This document shows, in pieces, positions 42,234-52,199 of a DNA stretch of 64,000 bases; the first letter of the stretch is position 1; each line of letters opens with the position of its first letter. The stretch is from contig CBFGTM010000005.1 in the NCBI GenBank assembly GCA_965652025.1, positions 27,787-91,786 on the forward strand, in the 5' to 3' direction. Both the position numbers and the translations under genes were made by a program. Origin of the DNA: CAVVWJ01 sp965652025. GTDB taxonomy: Bacteria > Gemmatimonadota > Gemmatimonadetes > Gemmatimonadales > GWC2-71-9. A model generated the notes under the pieces. That model was not told the DNA's origin and ran no database searches. It saw only the letters and a program-made list of their open reading frames with translations.

Positions 42234-44197
42234 CCCCACTCGTCTGGTTGACCGTGGCGCTTCCCCTCCTGGGATTCCTGGTGAACGGTGCAGTGTCCCT
42301 GGGCCGACCCCAGGCCAAGAACCTGGTCTCCTGGGTTGGAGTGGGGGTGCTGGCCGGTGCTTTCCTGGTCTCACTAGGGGTCTTCATCGAGCTCTGGCAG
42401 CATCCACCCCACCAGCCAATCGTGGTGAACCTGTGGCGCTGGCTACCGGTGGGGGCGCTTCAGATCGACATGGCATTACAGGTGGACCAGCTCTCCACCG
42501 TCATGCTTCTGATCGTGACTGGCGTCGGGAGCCTCATCCATCTGTTCAGCGTCGGCTATATGAAGGAAGACCCGGGATATGCCCGGTACTTTGCCTACCT
42601 GAACCTGTTTGTGGTGTTCATGCTGGTGCTGGTGCTGGGGTCCAGCTTTCCGGTCATGTTCATCGGCTGGGAAGGGGTGGGCCTCTGCTCGTACCTGCTG
42701 ATCGGCTTCTGGTTTAACGACAAGGTCAACGCCGACGCCGGCAAGAAAGCCTTCATCGTCAATCGCATCGGCGACTTCGGGTTCCTGCTGGCAATGTTCC
42801 TCATCTGGAACTCGCTGGGAACGCTGACGTTCACCGGGATGGTGGCCAAGGCTCCGGCGCTTCTGGCGCCAGGAAGTGCTACCGTCACGGCCATCACCCT
42901 GTTTCTCTTCCTGGGCTGCACCGGCAAATCAGCCCAAATCCCGCTCTACACCTGGCTGCCCGATGCGATGGCAGGTCCCACGCCGGTGTCCGCCCTCATT
43001 CATGCGGCCACGATGGTTACGGCGGGCGTCTACCTGGTCATTCGCACCAATGTGCTCTTCGCCCTGGCTCCCCTTTCCAGCACCGTCGTGGCCGGGATCG
43101 GCGCCCTGACGGCGCTATTCGCAGCCACCATCGGACTGCGCCAGTACGACATCAAGAAGGTGCTCGCCTACTCCACCGTCTCCCAGCTGGGCTACATGTT
43201 TCTCGGCGTCGGCACGGGAGCCTATGCCTCGGGGCTGTTCCACCTGGCCACCCATGCTTTCTTCAAGGCGCTGCTGTTTCTTGGCGCCGGCAGCGTGATT
43301 CACGCGATGCATCACGCGTATCACGCCACTCACTCTCATGCCGATGCCCAGGACATGCGAAACATGGGCGGCCTCAAGCAGTACATGCCGCTCACCTTCT
43401 GGCTGATGGCCATCGCGACATTGGCGATTGCCGGCATCCCTCCGTTCTCCGGCTTTTTCTCCAAGGATGAGATTCTGGCGGCCGCCTTCGCCCGGGGAGA
43501 GATCACACCGATCTACTACCTGTTCTACGGTATGGGGCTGGCAGCAGCGCTGATCACCGCGTTCTATATGGCCCGACTCATGGCCATGACTTTTCTGGGG
43601 AGCAACCGGACCGGGGAGAAGGAACGGCCCCATCTCCACGATGCGCCCTGGGTGATGACGGGGCCGCTGGTGGTGCTCGGCGTGCTCAGTGCGATCGGCG
43701 GGGTGCTGAACCTGCCTCCATTGGTGGGCGGTGGCGCTGCTCTGGAGCAATGGATCGAGCCGGTAACCGCCCCCGCATCGGCCTTTTTCCGGTTGGAAAT
43801 GCCTCATGGCTCGACCGAACTGTTTCTGGTAGGTGCTGCGGTTCTCATCGGCGTGGCGGGGTTGCTCGCGGGATGGCAGGCCACGCTCCGCCGCCCCATC
43901 CCGACGGCCGCCGATGCTCCACCCGAGACTGGCCTGGCTCAGGTTGTCAATCGCAAGTACTACGTGGATGAGATCTACGATGCCATCATCGTGCGCCCGG
44001 TCGTCTGGCTCTCCCGAATGGTTCTCTGGAAGGGGGTGGACCAGGGGGTTGTCGACGGCGCTGCGGTGAACGGCAGCGCCAGGCTCTCGCGAGGTCTCGG
44101 TTGGCTTGGAAGCCGGCTGCAGACAGGGCAGGTGGGTGTGTATGTAGTGCTCTTCCTGGTTGGCGCGCTCTGGGTCCTCCACGCTGTGGCCGGGTGA
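42230..44197 (+). CDS. nuoL: NADH-quinone oxidoreductase subunit L
   Basis: 655 residues, about 16 helices plus the long lateral helix region. Antiporter-family landmarks are FIGWEGVGLCSYLLIGFW, PLYTWLPDAMAGPTPVSALI and LAYSTVSQLGYM with the conserved lysine just before it (KKVLAYS). It is one of three proton-pumping subunits. The ATG overlaps nuoK; nuoM follows 7 bp later. Confidence 0.98.
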   Translation: MTPLVWLTVALPLLGFLVNGAVSLGRPQAKNLVSWVGVGVLAGAFLVSLGVFIELWQHPPHQPIVVNLWRWLPVGALQIDMALQVDQLSTVMLLIVTGVGSLIHLFSVGYMKEDPGYARYFAYLNLFVVFMLVLVLGSSFPVMFIGWEGVGLCSYLLIGFWFNDKVNADAGKKAFIVNRIGDFGFLLAMFLIWNSLGTLTFTGMVAKAPALLAPGSATVTAITLFLFLGCTGKSAQIPLYTWLPDAMAGPTPVSALIHAATMVTAGVYLVIRTNVLFALAPLSSTVVAGIGALTALFAATIGLRQYDIKKVLAYSTVSQLGYMFLGVGTGAYASGLFHLATHAFFKALLFLGAGSVIHAMHHAYHATHSHADAQDMRNMGGLKQYMPLTFWLMAIATLAIAGIPPFSGFFSKDEILAAAFARGEITPIYYLFYGMGLAAALITAFYMARLMAMTFLGSNRTGEKERPHLHDAPWVMTGPLVVLGVLSAIGGVLNLPPLVGGGAALEQWIEPVTAPASAFFRLEMPHGSTELFLVGAAVLIGVAGLLAGWQATLRRPIPTAADAPPETGLAQVVNRKYYVDEIYDAIIVRPVVWLSRMVLWKGVDQGVVDGAAVNGSARLSRGLGWLGSRLQTGQVGVYVVLFLVGALWVLHAVAG

Positions 44198-44204
44198 ACG
44201 CCTG

Positions 44205-45755
44205 ATGAGCAACTTCCTGGCATCGGTCGCGTTCAATCAGTGGATCCTTCACGCGCTGGTGCTTCTGCCGCTGGTCGGCGTAGTGCCGGTGCTTTTGGGC
44301 GACGATCGAACTGCTCGGCGCACTGCACTGCTAGTCAGCCTGATCGAGTTGGTGCTGTCCCTTGGCCTCTGGTGGTCGTTCGATCCGGTCGAGGGTGGTA
44401 TGCAGCTCGTGTCCAGCGCCCCCTGGATTCCTGCCTGGGGCATTTCCTACCGGGTGGGCCTCGACGGGATTTCGCTGTTCATGGTGCTCCTGACCACGGT
44501 CATGATGCCGCTCAGCATCCTGGCCAGCTGGAGCTCCATCACCCGGCGAGAGCGAGTCTTTTATGCCCTGATGCTCACCCTGCTCACCGGCCTGATCGGG
44601 GTCTTCATCGCCTTGGATCTGTTCGTGTTTTACGTGTTCTTCGAGATCATGCTGATTCCGATGTACTTCATCATCGGGATCTGGGGCGGTGCCAACCGGC
44701 TTTACGCGGCCATCAAGTTCTTCATTTATACCATGGCCGGGTCCCTCCTCATGCTGGTTGCAATCGTGGTCATGGCCTGGAAGATTGGCGCGGCCACAGG
44801 AACGCTCTCCTTCAGCTACGAGCATCTGCTCACCAATGCCGGGACTCTGGGTTCCACGGCGCCCTGGCTATTCGCGGCCTTTGCGCTCGCCTTTGCCATC
44901 AAGGTTCCGATCTTTCCGCTGCACACCTGGCTGCCAGACGCCCACGTCGAGGCGCCCACCGCCGGCAGTGTGTTGCTGGCGGCGATCATGCTGAAGATCG
45001 GCACCTACGGATTCCTTCGCTTTGCGGTGCCCTTTTTCCCTCAAGTGGCACTGTCGCCCGAAGTCACCCATCTGATGGTCCTGCTCGCGGTCATCGGGGT
45101 GATCTACGGGGCGCTGGTGGCTATGGTGCAGCCGGATATCAAGAAGCTGGTAGCCTATTCCTCCGTCAGCCACCTCGGCTTCGTCATGCTGGGGATCTGG
45201 GGCGTGAGCGTGATCAGCGTGCAGGGCGCGCTCATGGTAATGATCAGCCACGGAATCTCCACCGGCGCGCTGTTCCTGCTGATCGGGATGATCTATGAGC
45301 GACGGCATACCCGCATGATTGAGGACTACGGCGGCATTGCCCGGGTGGTTCCGATTTTCAGCCTGATACTGACAGTGGTTGCTCTTTCGTCCATCGGGCT
45401 GCCGGGTCTGAACGGGTTTGTGGGCGAGTTTCTGGTTCTGCTGGGGAGCTTCCCAGCCTATCCCTGGGCCACCGGAATCGCCACCACCGGCGTCATCTTC
45501 GCCGCCGCGTACCTGTTGTGGGCCTTGCAGCGCATGATCTTCAATCGGCTGGACAATCCGGAGAACGAGAGCCTCACCGATCTCACCCGGCGCGAGCTGG
45601 TGGTCCTGCTGCCACTGATCGTCGGGATCGTATGGCTGGGACTCTTCCCCGGCCCCGTGCTCCGCCGGATGGAGCCTGCCACTCAGCGCTTCGTGGAAAC
45701 AGTGCAGGCAGGCCGACCAAATACGATGCTTCTCTCCGAGCAGGGGAGTCGCTGA
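44205..45755 (+). CDS. nuoM: NADH-quinone oxidoreductase subunit M
   Basis: 516 residues, about 14 helices. VFYVFFEIMLIPMYFIIG holds the conserved glutamate of transmembrane helix 5; PLHTWLPDAHVEAPTAGSVL and KLVAYSSVSHLGFVMLG are diagnostic. The start is the ATG at 44205 (MSNFLASVAF), since the longer frame overlaps nuoL. Its stop overlaps nuoN. Confidence 0.98.
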   Translation: MSNFLASVAFNQWILHALVLLPLVGVVPVLLGDDRTARRTALLVSLIELVLSLGLWWSFDPVEGGMQLVSSAPWIPAWGISYRVGLDGISLFMVLLTTVMMPLSILASWSSITRRERVFYALMLTLLTGLIGVFIALDLFVFYVFFEIMLIPMYFIIGIWGGANRLYAAIKFFIYTMAGSLLMLVAIVVMAWKIGAATGTLSFSYEHLLTNAGTLGSTAPWLFAAFALAFAIKVPIFPLHTWLPDAHVEAPTAGSVLLAAIMLKIGTYGFLRFAVPFFPQVALSPEVTHLMVLLAVIGVIYGALVAMVQPDIKKLVAYSSVSHLGFVMLGIWGVSVISVQGALMVMISHGISTGALFLLIGMIYERRHTRMIEDYGGIARVVPIFSLILTVVALSSIGLPGLNGFVGEFLVLLGSFPAYPWATGIATTGVIFAAAYLLWALQRMIFNRLDNPENESLTDLTRRELVVLLPLIVGIVWLGLFPGPVLRRMEPATQRFVETVQAGRPNTMLLSEQGSR

Positions 45756-47254
45756 TGCAGCTCGATCTGGGCACTCCAATAGGGGTCACGCTGGGACTTC
45801 TGCCGGAGATACTGGTGTGTGCCTGGGCCCTGGTTGTGCTGCTGGTGGCCAGTTGGCGCCACGAGACCGCAGCCGACAGCCGCCTTGCCGGGTGGTTGAG
45901 TTTCGTCGGTGTCGCGCTGGGCGGGGCAGGCCTGGCCTGGCTCTGGATCAACAACACCGCTCCGCTTGGCCTGGCTCAGATGGTGGCGCTCGATCCGTTC
46001 CGCTATGCCGCCGCTGCCCTGATCCTGGTTGCAACCGCAGCAGCGATCCTGCTCTCCCTGGGCTATCTGGAGCGGGAGCTGCTCCTCGCGCCGGAGTACT
46101 ACCCGCTCCTGCTGCTGGCCGCCTCCGGGATGATGTTCCTGGCCGGAGCCGAAGACCTGATCGTGCTCTTCCTGGGGCTGGAAGTCATGTCGGTCGCCGT
46201 GTACGTCCTGGCGGGCTACAACCGAGCCAATGCGTCATCCAGCGAAGCCGCCTTGAAGTATTTCCTGATCGGCGCCTTTGCTTCAGGCTTTCTGCTGTAT
46301 GGTATTGCGCTCGTCTATGGGGCAACCGGCACCACCAACCTGTCCCTGATCGGAGCGCAGCTCGCCGGCGGGCAGTTGTCGCTCATGGCCGCACTGGGCC
46401 TGGGATTGCTGTTGATCGGCTTTGGCTTCAAGGTGGCGGCGGTGCCGTTTCATATGTGGGCTCCCGACGTGTATGACGGCGCGCCCACCCCGGTCACAGC
46501 GTTCATGGCAACGGGGGTGAAGATCGCCGCCTTCGCCGCGCTGGTCCGGGTCCTGATCGAGGGGTTCCCCGCGGCGCATGGCCTATGGCAGCCGGTCATC
46601 GCGGGCCTGGCGATCGCCTCGATGATCGTCGGTAATCTTGTCGCCCTGGCACAGCCCACTATTAAGCGGATGCTGGCCTACAGCTCGATTGCGCATGCCG
46701 GCTACCTCTTGGCTGCGGTCTGGCCGGGAACCCGGCTGGGTTCCGGCGCCGTTCTGCTGTATCTCGCAGCGTATGGACTGACGACGCTGGCGAGCTTCGG
46801 TTTTCTCGCCGCGCTGGGCCGTCACGGGGAGCGGAGTGTTACCTACGACGATCTCGCCGGTCTGGCTGCCACTCGACCCTGGATCGCCGCCGGGCTCAGC
46901 ATCTGTATGCTGTCGCTACTGGGCTTCCCGGGCACCTTTGGTTTCATTGGCAAATGGTACATCCTGTCCGCCCTGATCGCCGAAGGGCAGATTATCCTGC
47001 CGGTCGTACTGGTAATCACCAGCGTGATCTCCGCCGGCTACTATTTACCGGTGATCATGGCGATGTACATGAAGTCCCCGGCCAGCGAAGACGTGCACCA
47101 GGGCGTGCGGCTCTATCCCGCCGCAGCGGGGGCCATAGCACTCTCGGTCGTCGCGGTGCTGGTCTTGGGATTCTGGCCCCGGGGCGCGCTCGAGGCATCC
47201 GTTCACAGCACGGGAACCCTGTCCCAGACGAGTGTCCCGGTAGCGGGGAAGTGA
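45755..47254 (+). CDS. nuoN: NADH-quinone oxidoreductase subunit N
   Basis: 499 residues, about 14 helices. VLFLGLEVMSVAVYVLAGY, PFHMWAPDVYDGAPTPVTAF and KRMLAYSSIAHAGYLLA are the NuoN versions of the antiporter motifs. The ATG at 45755 shares one base with the nuoM stop (TGATG), so the open frame further upstream is ignored. It is last of the complex I genes; manB starts 15 bp later, so the transcript may continue. Confidence 0.98.
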   Translation: MQLDLGTPIGVTLGLLPEILVCAWALVVLLVASWRHETAADSRLAGWLSFVGVALGGAGLAWLWINNTAPLGLAQMVALDPFRYAAAALILVATAAAILLSLGYLERELLLAPEYYPLLLLAASGMMFLAGAEDLIVLFLGLEVMSVAVYVLAGYNRANASSSEAALKYFLIGAFASGFLLYGIALVYGATGTTNLSLIGAQLAGGQLSLMAALGLGLLLIGFGFKVAAVPFHMWAPDVYDGAPTPVTAFMATGVKIAAFAALVRVLIEGFPAAHGLWQPVIAGLAIASMIVGNLVALAQPTIKRMLAYSSIAHAGYLLAAVWPGTRLGSGAVLLYLAAYGLTTLASFGFLAALGRHGERSVTYDDLAGLAATRPWIAAGLSICMLSLLGFPGTFGFIGKWYILSALIAEGQIILPVVLVITSVISAGYYLPVIMAMYMKSPASEDVHQGVRLYPAAAGAIALSVVAVLVLGFWPRGALEASVHSTGTLSQTSVPVAGK

Positions 47255-47269
47255 GCCGGGCGAATACCC

Positions 47270-48658
47270 ATGAACGTTCCTAAGTCAATCTTCCGGCAAT
47301 ACGATGTTCGCGGCCTAGTCGACCGGGAGCTGACCCCGGAATTCGCCCGTGCGCTCGGGCGTGCCTTCGCCAGCATGGCGACAGATCGGCTGGGACGCTC
47401 GCCAGTCATCGCGGTGGGAAGGGATAACCGGCCGTCGGGCCCGGTGTTATCCGAGGGCGTCCGCCGGGGAATCGCCGACGCCGGCGGGACCGCGGTCGAC
47501 GTCGGGACCCTGCCTACGCCGGCGCTGTATTTCGGCGTCGCGGCGTTGGAGACCGACGGAGGCCTGCAGGTAACCGGATCCCACAATCCGCCCGAGTTCA
47601 ACGGCTTCAAGATGGTCCTGGCGGGCGAAGCCTTCCACGGGGAAGACATTCTCCAGCTCTGGGAGATCATAACCGCCGAGCGGTGGCGCTCGGGCAAGGG
47701 AAAGCAGACCGCCGACAGCTCGGTCCTCCAGCGATACCGAGAGGGAATCATCAGCCGGCACCGGCTGGAGCGCCCGGTCCGAGTGGTCGTCGATTGTGGC
47801 AACGGCGCGGGCAGCCTCGTTGCAGTCTCCACTCTGCAGGGACTCGGAGCCGAGGTCACGCCGCTGTTCTGTGAGTCGGACGGAACCTTCCCCAATCATC
47901 ATCCCGATCCCACCGTTCCGGAAAATCTGCGCGACCTGCAGGCAGCTGTACGCCGGGGGGGAGCCGAACTGGGAATTGCGTTCGACGGAGATGCCGACCG
48001 CATCGGGGCGGTGGACGAGACCGGCGAGATCATCTACGGCGACCAGCTGCTGGTGCTGTTTGGCCGTGACGCGGTCCGCCGGTTCGGGCCGGGGACGCCG
48101 GTGATCTTCGACGTCAAGTCCTCTGAGGTCCTGCCGTCCGCCCTGACTGCCGCGGGAGCCAAACCGGTCATGTGGAAAACCGGACATTCGCTCATCAAGG
48201 CCAAGATGAAAGAGCTCAAGGCTCCGCTGGCCGGGGAGATGAGTGGCCACATGTTTTTCGGTGGCGACTACCTCGGGTTCGACGACGCCCTCTTTGCCGC
48301 CGCTCGCCTGCTCGAGATCGTAAGCCGGCAACCCTCCGGCCTGGCACCCCTGCTGGCTGACCTTCCGAAGACCTTCGCCACTCCGGAAATCAGGGTGGAA
48401 TGCGCCGAAGAGGAGAAGTTCGACCTGGTGGAGCGGGCCGCTCTCCACTTCGCAGCACTCTACCCGGTGAACACCATCGATGGCGTGCGGATCACCTTTC
48501 CCAAGGGATGGGGGCTGCTCCGCGCGTCCAACACCCAGGCGGTTTTGGTCATGCGCTTCGAGGCGACCGATCCCGAATCCCGCGACGCTTACCGGGCCGA
48601 AGTCGAGGGGTGGCTGGAGCGCCAAAAGAAAGCGTTAGCGGTGAGCAGTAAGCAGTGA
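47270..48658 (+). CDS. manB: Phosphomannomutase/phosphoglucomutase (AlgC/ManB type)
   Basis: 462 residues. The active-site phosphoserine motif is QVTGSHNPPEFNGFKM, the Mg-binding loop FDGDADRIGAVDE, and GEMSGHMFFGGDYLGFDD fixes sugar binding as in dual PMM/PGM enzymes. It interconverts hexose-6-phosphate and hexose-1-phosphate for GDP-mannose or UDP-glucose synthesis, feeding glycan pathways such as those at 1-29 kb. The N-terminal block IFRQYDVRGLVDRELTPEF is typical. The last codons lie inside a 14-bp tandem repeat, so its C-terminal VSSKQ may be recently altered. Confidence 0.95.
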   Translation: MNVPKSIFRQYDVRGLVDRELTPEFARALGRAFASMATDRLGRSPVIAVGRDNRPSGPVLSEGVRRGIADAGGTAVDVGTLPTPALYFGVAALETDGGLQVTGSHNPPEFNGFKMVLAGEAFHGEDILQLWEIITAERWRSGKGKQTADSSVLQRYREGIISRHRLERPVRVVVDCGNGAGSLVAVSTLQGLGAEVTPLFCESDGTFPNHHPDPTVPENLRDLQAAVRRGGAELGIAFDGDADRIGAVDETGEIIYGDQLLVLFGRDAVRRFGPGTPVIFDVKSSEVLPSALTAAGAKPVMWKTGHSLIKAKMKELKAPLAGEMSGHMFFGGDYLGFDDALFAAARLLEIVSRQPSGLAPLLADLPKTFATPEIRVECAEEEKFDLVERAALHFAALYPVNTIDGVRITFPKGWGLLRASNTQAVLVMRFEATDPESRDAYRAEVEGWLERQKKALAVSSKQ

Positions 48659-48746
48659 GCAGTAAGCAGCTTCCGACAGCTAGCTGCATCCAGGTGACCA
48701 TGCTCTACGGCCGCCTCCCGCTCACCGCTCACAGCTCACCGCTCAC
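48641..48746 (+). repeat. Short-repeat pair forming a long imperfect hairpin, terminator-like
   Basis: GTGAGCAGTAAGCA occurs twice in perfect tandem (48641-48668), overlapping the manB stop. Fifty bases later lie four heptamers, CGCTCAC, CGCTCAC, AGCTCAC and CGCTCAC (48719-48746), which are reverse-complementary in style (GTGAGCG). The arms can fold into a long imperfect stem, followed by GTTTTT. It may end the nuo-manB transcript. Confidence 0.7.
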
Positions 48747-48761
48747 GTTTTTGGATTAGGC

Positions 48762-51215
48762 TTGTCCCGCCGAGGCCGGCGGCTTGCTGCCGTAGTCGGC
48801 GCCGTCGTTGCTCTGCTTTTCGCAGGGCGCTGGACCGCAACTCTGCTCGCCGATCGCTGGTGGGCCGCCGAGCTTTCCCCGGCCGCGGCTTCCTTTCTTA
48901 CTGACTGGCACCTCCTCCGCTTCACCCTGGACCTCGGCGGCTGCCTCATTGCCTCTGCCTGGTTCATCGGGCATCTCCTGCTCGTCTACCGCGCAGTCGG
49001 CACGGTGCAGGTCCGCCGCAACGTGGCCAACCTCGAATTCCGGGAAGCTCTCACCCCGCGGGCCCTGCTCACCGTCGTGGTCACCGCCGGTGTCCTGCTG
49101 GGTCTGCTGGTCGGGGTCGGCGCCTCCCGCTGGTGGCGGGACGTCACTCTCGCGTGGCAGGGGGTCAGTTACGGAGTGTATGATCCGCTGCTCCGACACG
49201 ACCTCGGTATGTATGTGGCGCAGCTACCGGTCTGGCGTGCGGCGCACGGGTTTTTCACCCTGCTGGTGCTTCTGGCCCTGAGCGGCATCGCCATTCTCTA
49301 CATGCTGGTTGGCGCCATCCGCTGGATCGAAAGACGGCCCGCTATCAACCAGCACGCGAGAGCTCATCTCGGCTGGCTGCTCAGTGCGCTGGCTCTCGCC
49401 CTGGCGTGGGGCTATTTGCTGGAGCCCTACGAGCTGCTGGCCGGGCCGGCAGAGTTACTGAGCCAGTCTACCTGGCGCTCGAGTGTGCTGGCATCACCGA
49501 TCCTGGCGGGTGTGGCACTGGCGGCTGGAGCGCTGTCAGCATACTGGGCTGCGCGTCCCCGCCACGCGCTGGTTGTCTCCGGGTGGCTTGTTCTTGCGGC
49601 CGCGTCCATGATCGGGCACTGGTTGCTTCCGTCGCTACTGTCGGGTTCCCGGGTGCCGGCCGCGGATAGCGGGCCGGTGGAGCAACTCACCCGCATTGCG
49701 TACGGACTCGAGGACCTGCGTGACAACAGACTCGAGCCGACTGGCGTCCCCGGGCCACCCGCGGTCCCTTCGCTGTGGAGCCCCGCGCCGCTGGCCCAGA
49801 CGTTTACCGGAGATTCGGGTCGGATACTGACGGTCGATCCGGCGTTGTTGACTCGAGATGGCCGGCGCCGCCCGGTGTGGCTGGTGCTTCGGTCGGGGGC
49901 GGCGGGGCGGCTCACTGCATCAGCGGTGGCGGATCAGCGGGTGAGCGCCACCGGTGAGCCGTTGTTCTATCGTTTGGGCGATACTCTTCCTCGTACCAGC
50001 ACAACTCCACTGCTCGATATCGGGACCGACGCGCTGGCCCCGGATGCTCCGGAGTACCGGCTGCATCCCCGCGGTGGCGCCGGAGTCACGGTGGGTTCCT
50101 GGCCCCGGAAGCTGGCGCTCGCATGGGCGCTGCAGGCTGGAGAGCTCCTGGGGGATGTGCCTCCCGGGACCCGGATCGACTGGAGGTTGTCACCGGAGGA
50201 CCGCCTGGGGAGGCTGGTACCCTTTGCGGACTGGAGCGCTCCCACTGCGCGGGTGATCAACGGAACCCTGGTGTGGCTTCTCGATGGCTACTTGAGCTCG
50301 GCCTCATTTCCCCTTGCTCCGCGTGCACTCTGGCGCGCACGGAGAGTCGGCTCAGTCACGGCCTCTTTCCTCGGCACGGTAAACGCGGAGACTGGAGTGG
50401 TGAGGGTGTATCTCCAGCCCAGGGCAGATCCGGTGGCCGCTACCTGGAGCCGGGTGACTGGCGGCCTGGTTGAACCGGCTTCGGCCATGCCCGAGTCCAT
50501 CCTTCGAGCGGGGCATTACCCGATCGATCTGTTCAGGGTGCAGAGCCGGCAGCTGGAACGGCCACCCTGGAAGGCTGGGACGCTGAGTGGAAGCGGCAGC
50601 GGTCGTACGGCCGAGCCACAGCCGCCCCAGGTGGCATGGGGAGCTGACACCTCCGGGCCGCTCGTGGTATCCACCTTCGAATCCCCGCCCGACCGGCGAC
50701 TCAGCGCGATCCTGATCGGGTCGCGCGACGAGGGTCGGGTGCATCTGAGTTTGTTGCGGCTGGATTCCGCCAGCACACTTCCGATCCGTGACGTTCTTCA
50801 AAACCGCTGGGGCAACTTTCCTTCCTACGATGCGCTCAGTGACTCCATTCGGGAGGATGGCGGCAAGCTGGAGCCAGGCCCGCTGCGGGTGGCCGTCAGT
50901 CCGGGAGGCCCGATCGCGTATCAGCCGCATTATGCCCTGCGTCCGTCGGGCGGCACGGTGCTGGTTTGGGTGAGCGTAGCGGCGCCTGATCGGCTCGGCG
51001 CCGGGCGGAATCTTCGGGAGGCCTGGAGCAACCTCCTGGGCGCCACGGTGCCCTCACCTCCAGGCTCGGCACAGGTGGGTCGCCTCGACGAGGCTCGCCG
51101 GTGGATGCAGCATGCCGATTCGGCTCTTCGCTCCGGGGATTGGAGTGAATTCGGCCGGGCCTGGACCAACTTGAGAAGCCTGCTTGGCCTCCCCCTCGAC
51201 TCGGCGAGGTTCTAG
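48762..51215 (+). CDS. UPF0182 family large membrane protein
   Basis: 817 residues starting at TTG 48762 (GGATTAGG lies just before it). Seven or so helices occupy the first 310 residues, with GVYDPLLRHDLGMYVAQLPV resembling the conserved UPF0182 block (DPIFGRDVSFYLFQLP) and LSQSTWRSSVL later. The long remainder is extracytoplasmic, with family-like pieces (PYELLAG, AWALQAGELLGDVPPGTRI, PIDLFRVQSRQL). The family (COG1615) has no known function. Many proteins of the family carry an acidic stretch near the C-terminus; here there is none. It lies alone between manB and arcC. Confidence 0.8.
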   Translation: MSRRGRRLAAVVGAVVALLFAGRWTATLLADRWWAAELSPAAASFLTDWHLLRFTLDLGGCLIASAWFIGHLLLVYRAVGTVQVRRNVANLEFREALTPRALLTVVVTAGVLLGLLVGVGASRWWRDVTLAWQGVSYGVYDPLLRHDLGMYVAQLPVWRAAHGFFTLLVLLALSGIAILYMLVGAIRWIERRPAINQHARAHLGWLLSALALALAWGYLLEPYELLAGPAELLSQSTWRSSVLASPILAGVALAAGALSAYWAARPRHALVVSGWLVLAAASMIGHWLLPSLLSGSRVPAADSGPVEQLTRIAYGLEDLRDNRLEPTGVPGPPAVPSLWSPAPLAQTFTGDSGRILTVDPALLTRDGRRRPVWLVLRSGAAGRLTASAVADQRVSATGEPLFYRLGDTLPRTSTTPLLDIGTDALAPDAPEYRLHPRGGAGVTVGSWPRKLALAWALQAGELLGDVPPGTRIDWRLSPEDRLGRLVPFADWSAPTARVINGTLVWLLDGYLSSASFPLAPRALWRARRVGSVTASFLGTVNAETGVVRVYLQPRADPVAATWSRVTGGLVEPASAMPESILRAGHYPIDLFRVQSRQLERPPWKAGTLSGSGSGRTAEPQPPQVAWGADTSGPLVVSTFESPPDRRLSAILIGSRDEGRVHLSLLRLDSASTLPIRDVLQNRWGNFPSYDALSDSIREDGGKLEPGPLRVAVSPGGPIAYQPHYALRPSGGTVLVWVSVAAPDRLGAGRNLREAWSNLLGATVPSPPGSAQVGRLDEARRWMQHADSALRSGDWSEFGRAWTNLRSLLGLPLDSARF

Positions 51216-51257
51216 CTTGCTCGACCATTCCCTGCGGACTAGCTTGGAGGGCTTTTT

Positions 51258-52199
51258 TTGCGGACGGCAGTTTTAGCACTCGGCGGCAATGCGCTGGCGC
51301 GATCGGGTGAGCCTGCCACAGTCACCAATCAATTCCGCCACGCGCGCGAGAGTGTCGCGCCGATCGTGGAGCTGGCAAAACAAGGCTGGCGCATCGTCAT
51401 CGTCCACGGGAACGGCCCTCAGGTCGGCGACGAGCTGGTCCGCAACGAGGCAGCCCGCAAGCTCGCCGAGCCATTGCCTCTCGGCGTGCTGGTGGCGGAA
51501 ACTGCCGGTTGGATCGGCTATATGCTGCAGCAGTCGCTGCAGAATGCGCTGGCGTCAGCCCGGGTTCGGCGGGAAGTAGTCACAGTGATTACCCAGACTC
51601 TAGTAGATCGCTACGACCCGGCGCTGAACCAGCCGACCAAACCGATTGGCCATGCTCTGTCCCCCCCCGAGGCGACTCGCCTCCGTGAAGCCGGCCGGGC
51701 GGTGGGCAAGGATGGCGCCGGTGAATGGCGACGCTTGGCGATGAGCCCCAAGCCTCTGGGCGTGGTCGAATTTCCGGTCATTCAGCGGCTGCTGGATGCC
51801 GGCGCCCTGGTTATTGCCGCTGGTGGCGGTGGGCCGCCGGTCTACGAGGATCCGATTCTGGGGCTGGAAGGGCTCGATGCGGTCGTAGACAAGGATCGAG
51901 TGTCCTCCATATTGGCGACCCAGTTGGAGGCTGAAGTGCTGATGATCCTGACCAACGTCGATGCCGTGTTCGAGGGCTGGGGCACTCCGGGCGCCCGGCC
52001 GATCCGGCAGATGACGATCCACCAGGCTGAGGCTCTGATCGCCAGTGGGTCCCTCGATCCCGGCGGCATGAAGCCAAAGGTTGAAGCGGCCACAGCCTTT
52101 GTCCGGCGGGGGGGAGGGCGGTCCATCATCGCCCAACTCTCGGCAGGTCCCGCCGCGCTTCGAGGAGAAACGGGAACGACTATCGTGGGGAACTCGTGA
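51258..52199 (+). CDS. arcC: Carbamate kinase
   Basis: 313 residues from TTG 51258, with GGAGGGC upstream. Amino-acid-kinase motifs are LALGGNAL at the start, IVHGNGPQVGDELVRNE, IAAGGGGPPVYED and LDAVVDKDRVSSILA; MKPKVEAATAFV near the end is also typical. It would make ATP from carbamoyl phosphate and ADP. No arginine deiminase or ornithine carbamoyltransferase gene accompanies it; instead its stop overlaps the sucC start (GTGA). Confidence 0.93.
   Translation: MRTAVLALGGNALARSGEPATVTNQFRHARESVAPIVELAKQGWRIVIVHGNGPQVGDELVRNEAARKLAEPLPLGVLVAETAGWIGYMLQQSLQNALASARVRREVVTVITQTLVDRYDPALNQPTKPIGHALSPPEATRLREAGRAVGKDGAGEWRRLAMSPKPLGVVEFPVIQRLLDAGALVIAAGGGGPPVYEDPILGLEGLDAVVDKDRVSSILATQLEAEVLMILTNVDAVFEGWGTPGARPIRQMTIHQAEALIASGSLDPGGMKPKVEAATAFVRRGGGRSIIAQLSAGPAALRGETGTTIVGNS

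Noticed and set aside
51216..51257. Possible terminator before arcC (GGAGGGC followed by seven T)
   Set aside because: Only a 4-bp stem can be drawn, and GGAGGGC is better explained as the arcC ribosome site.
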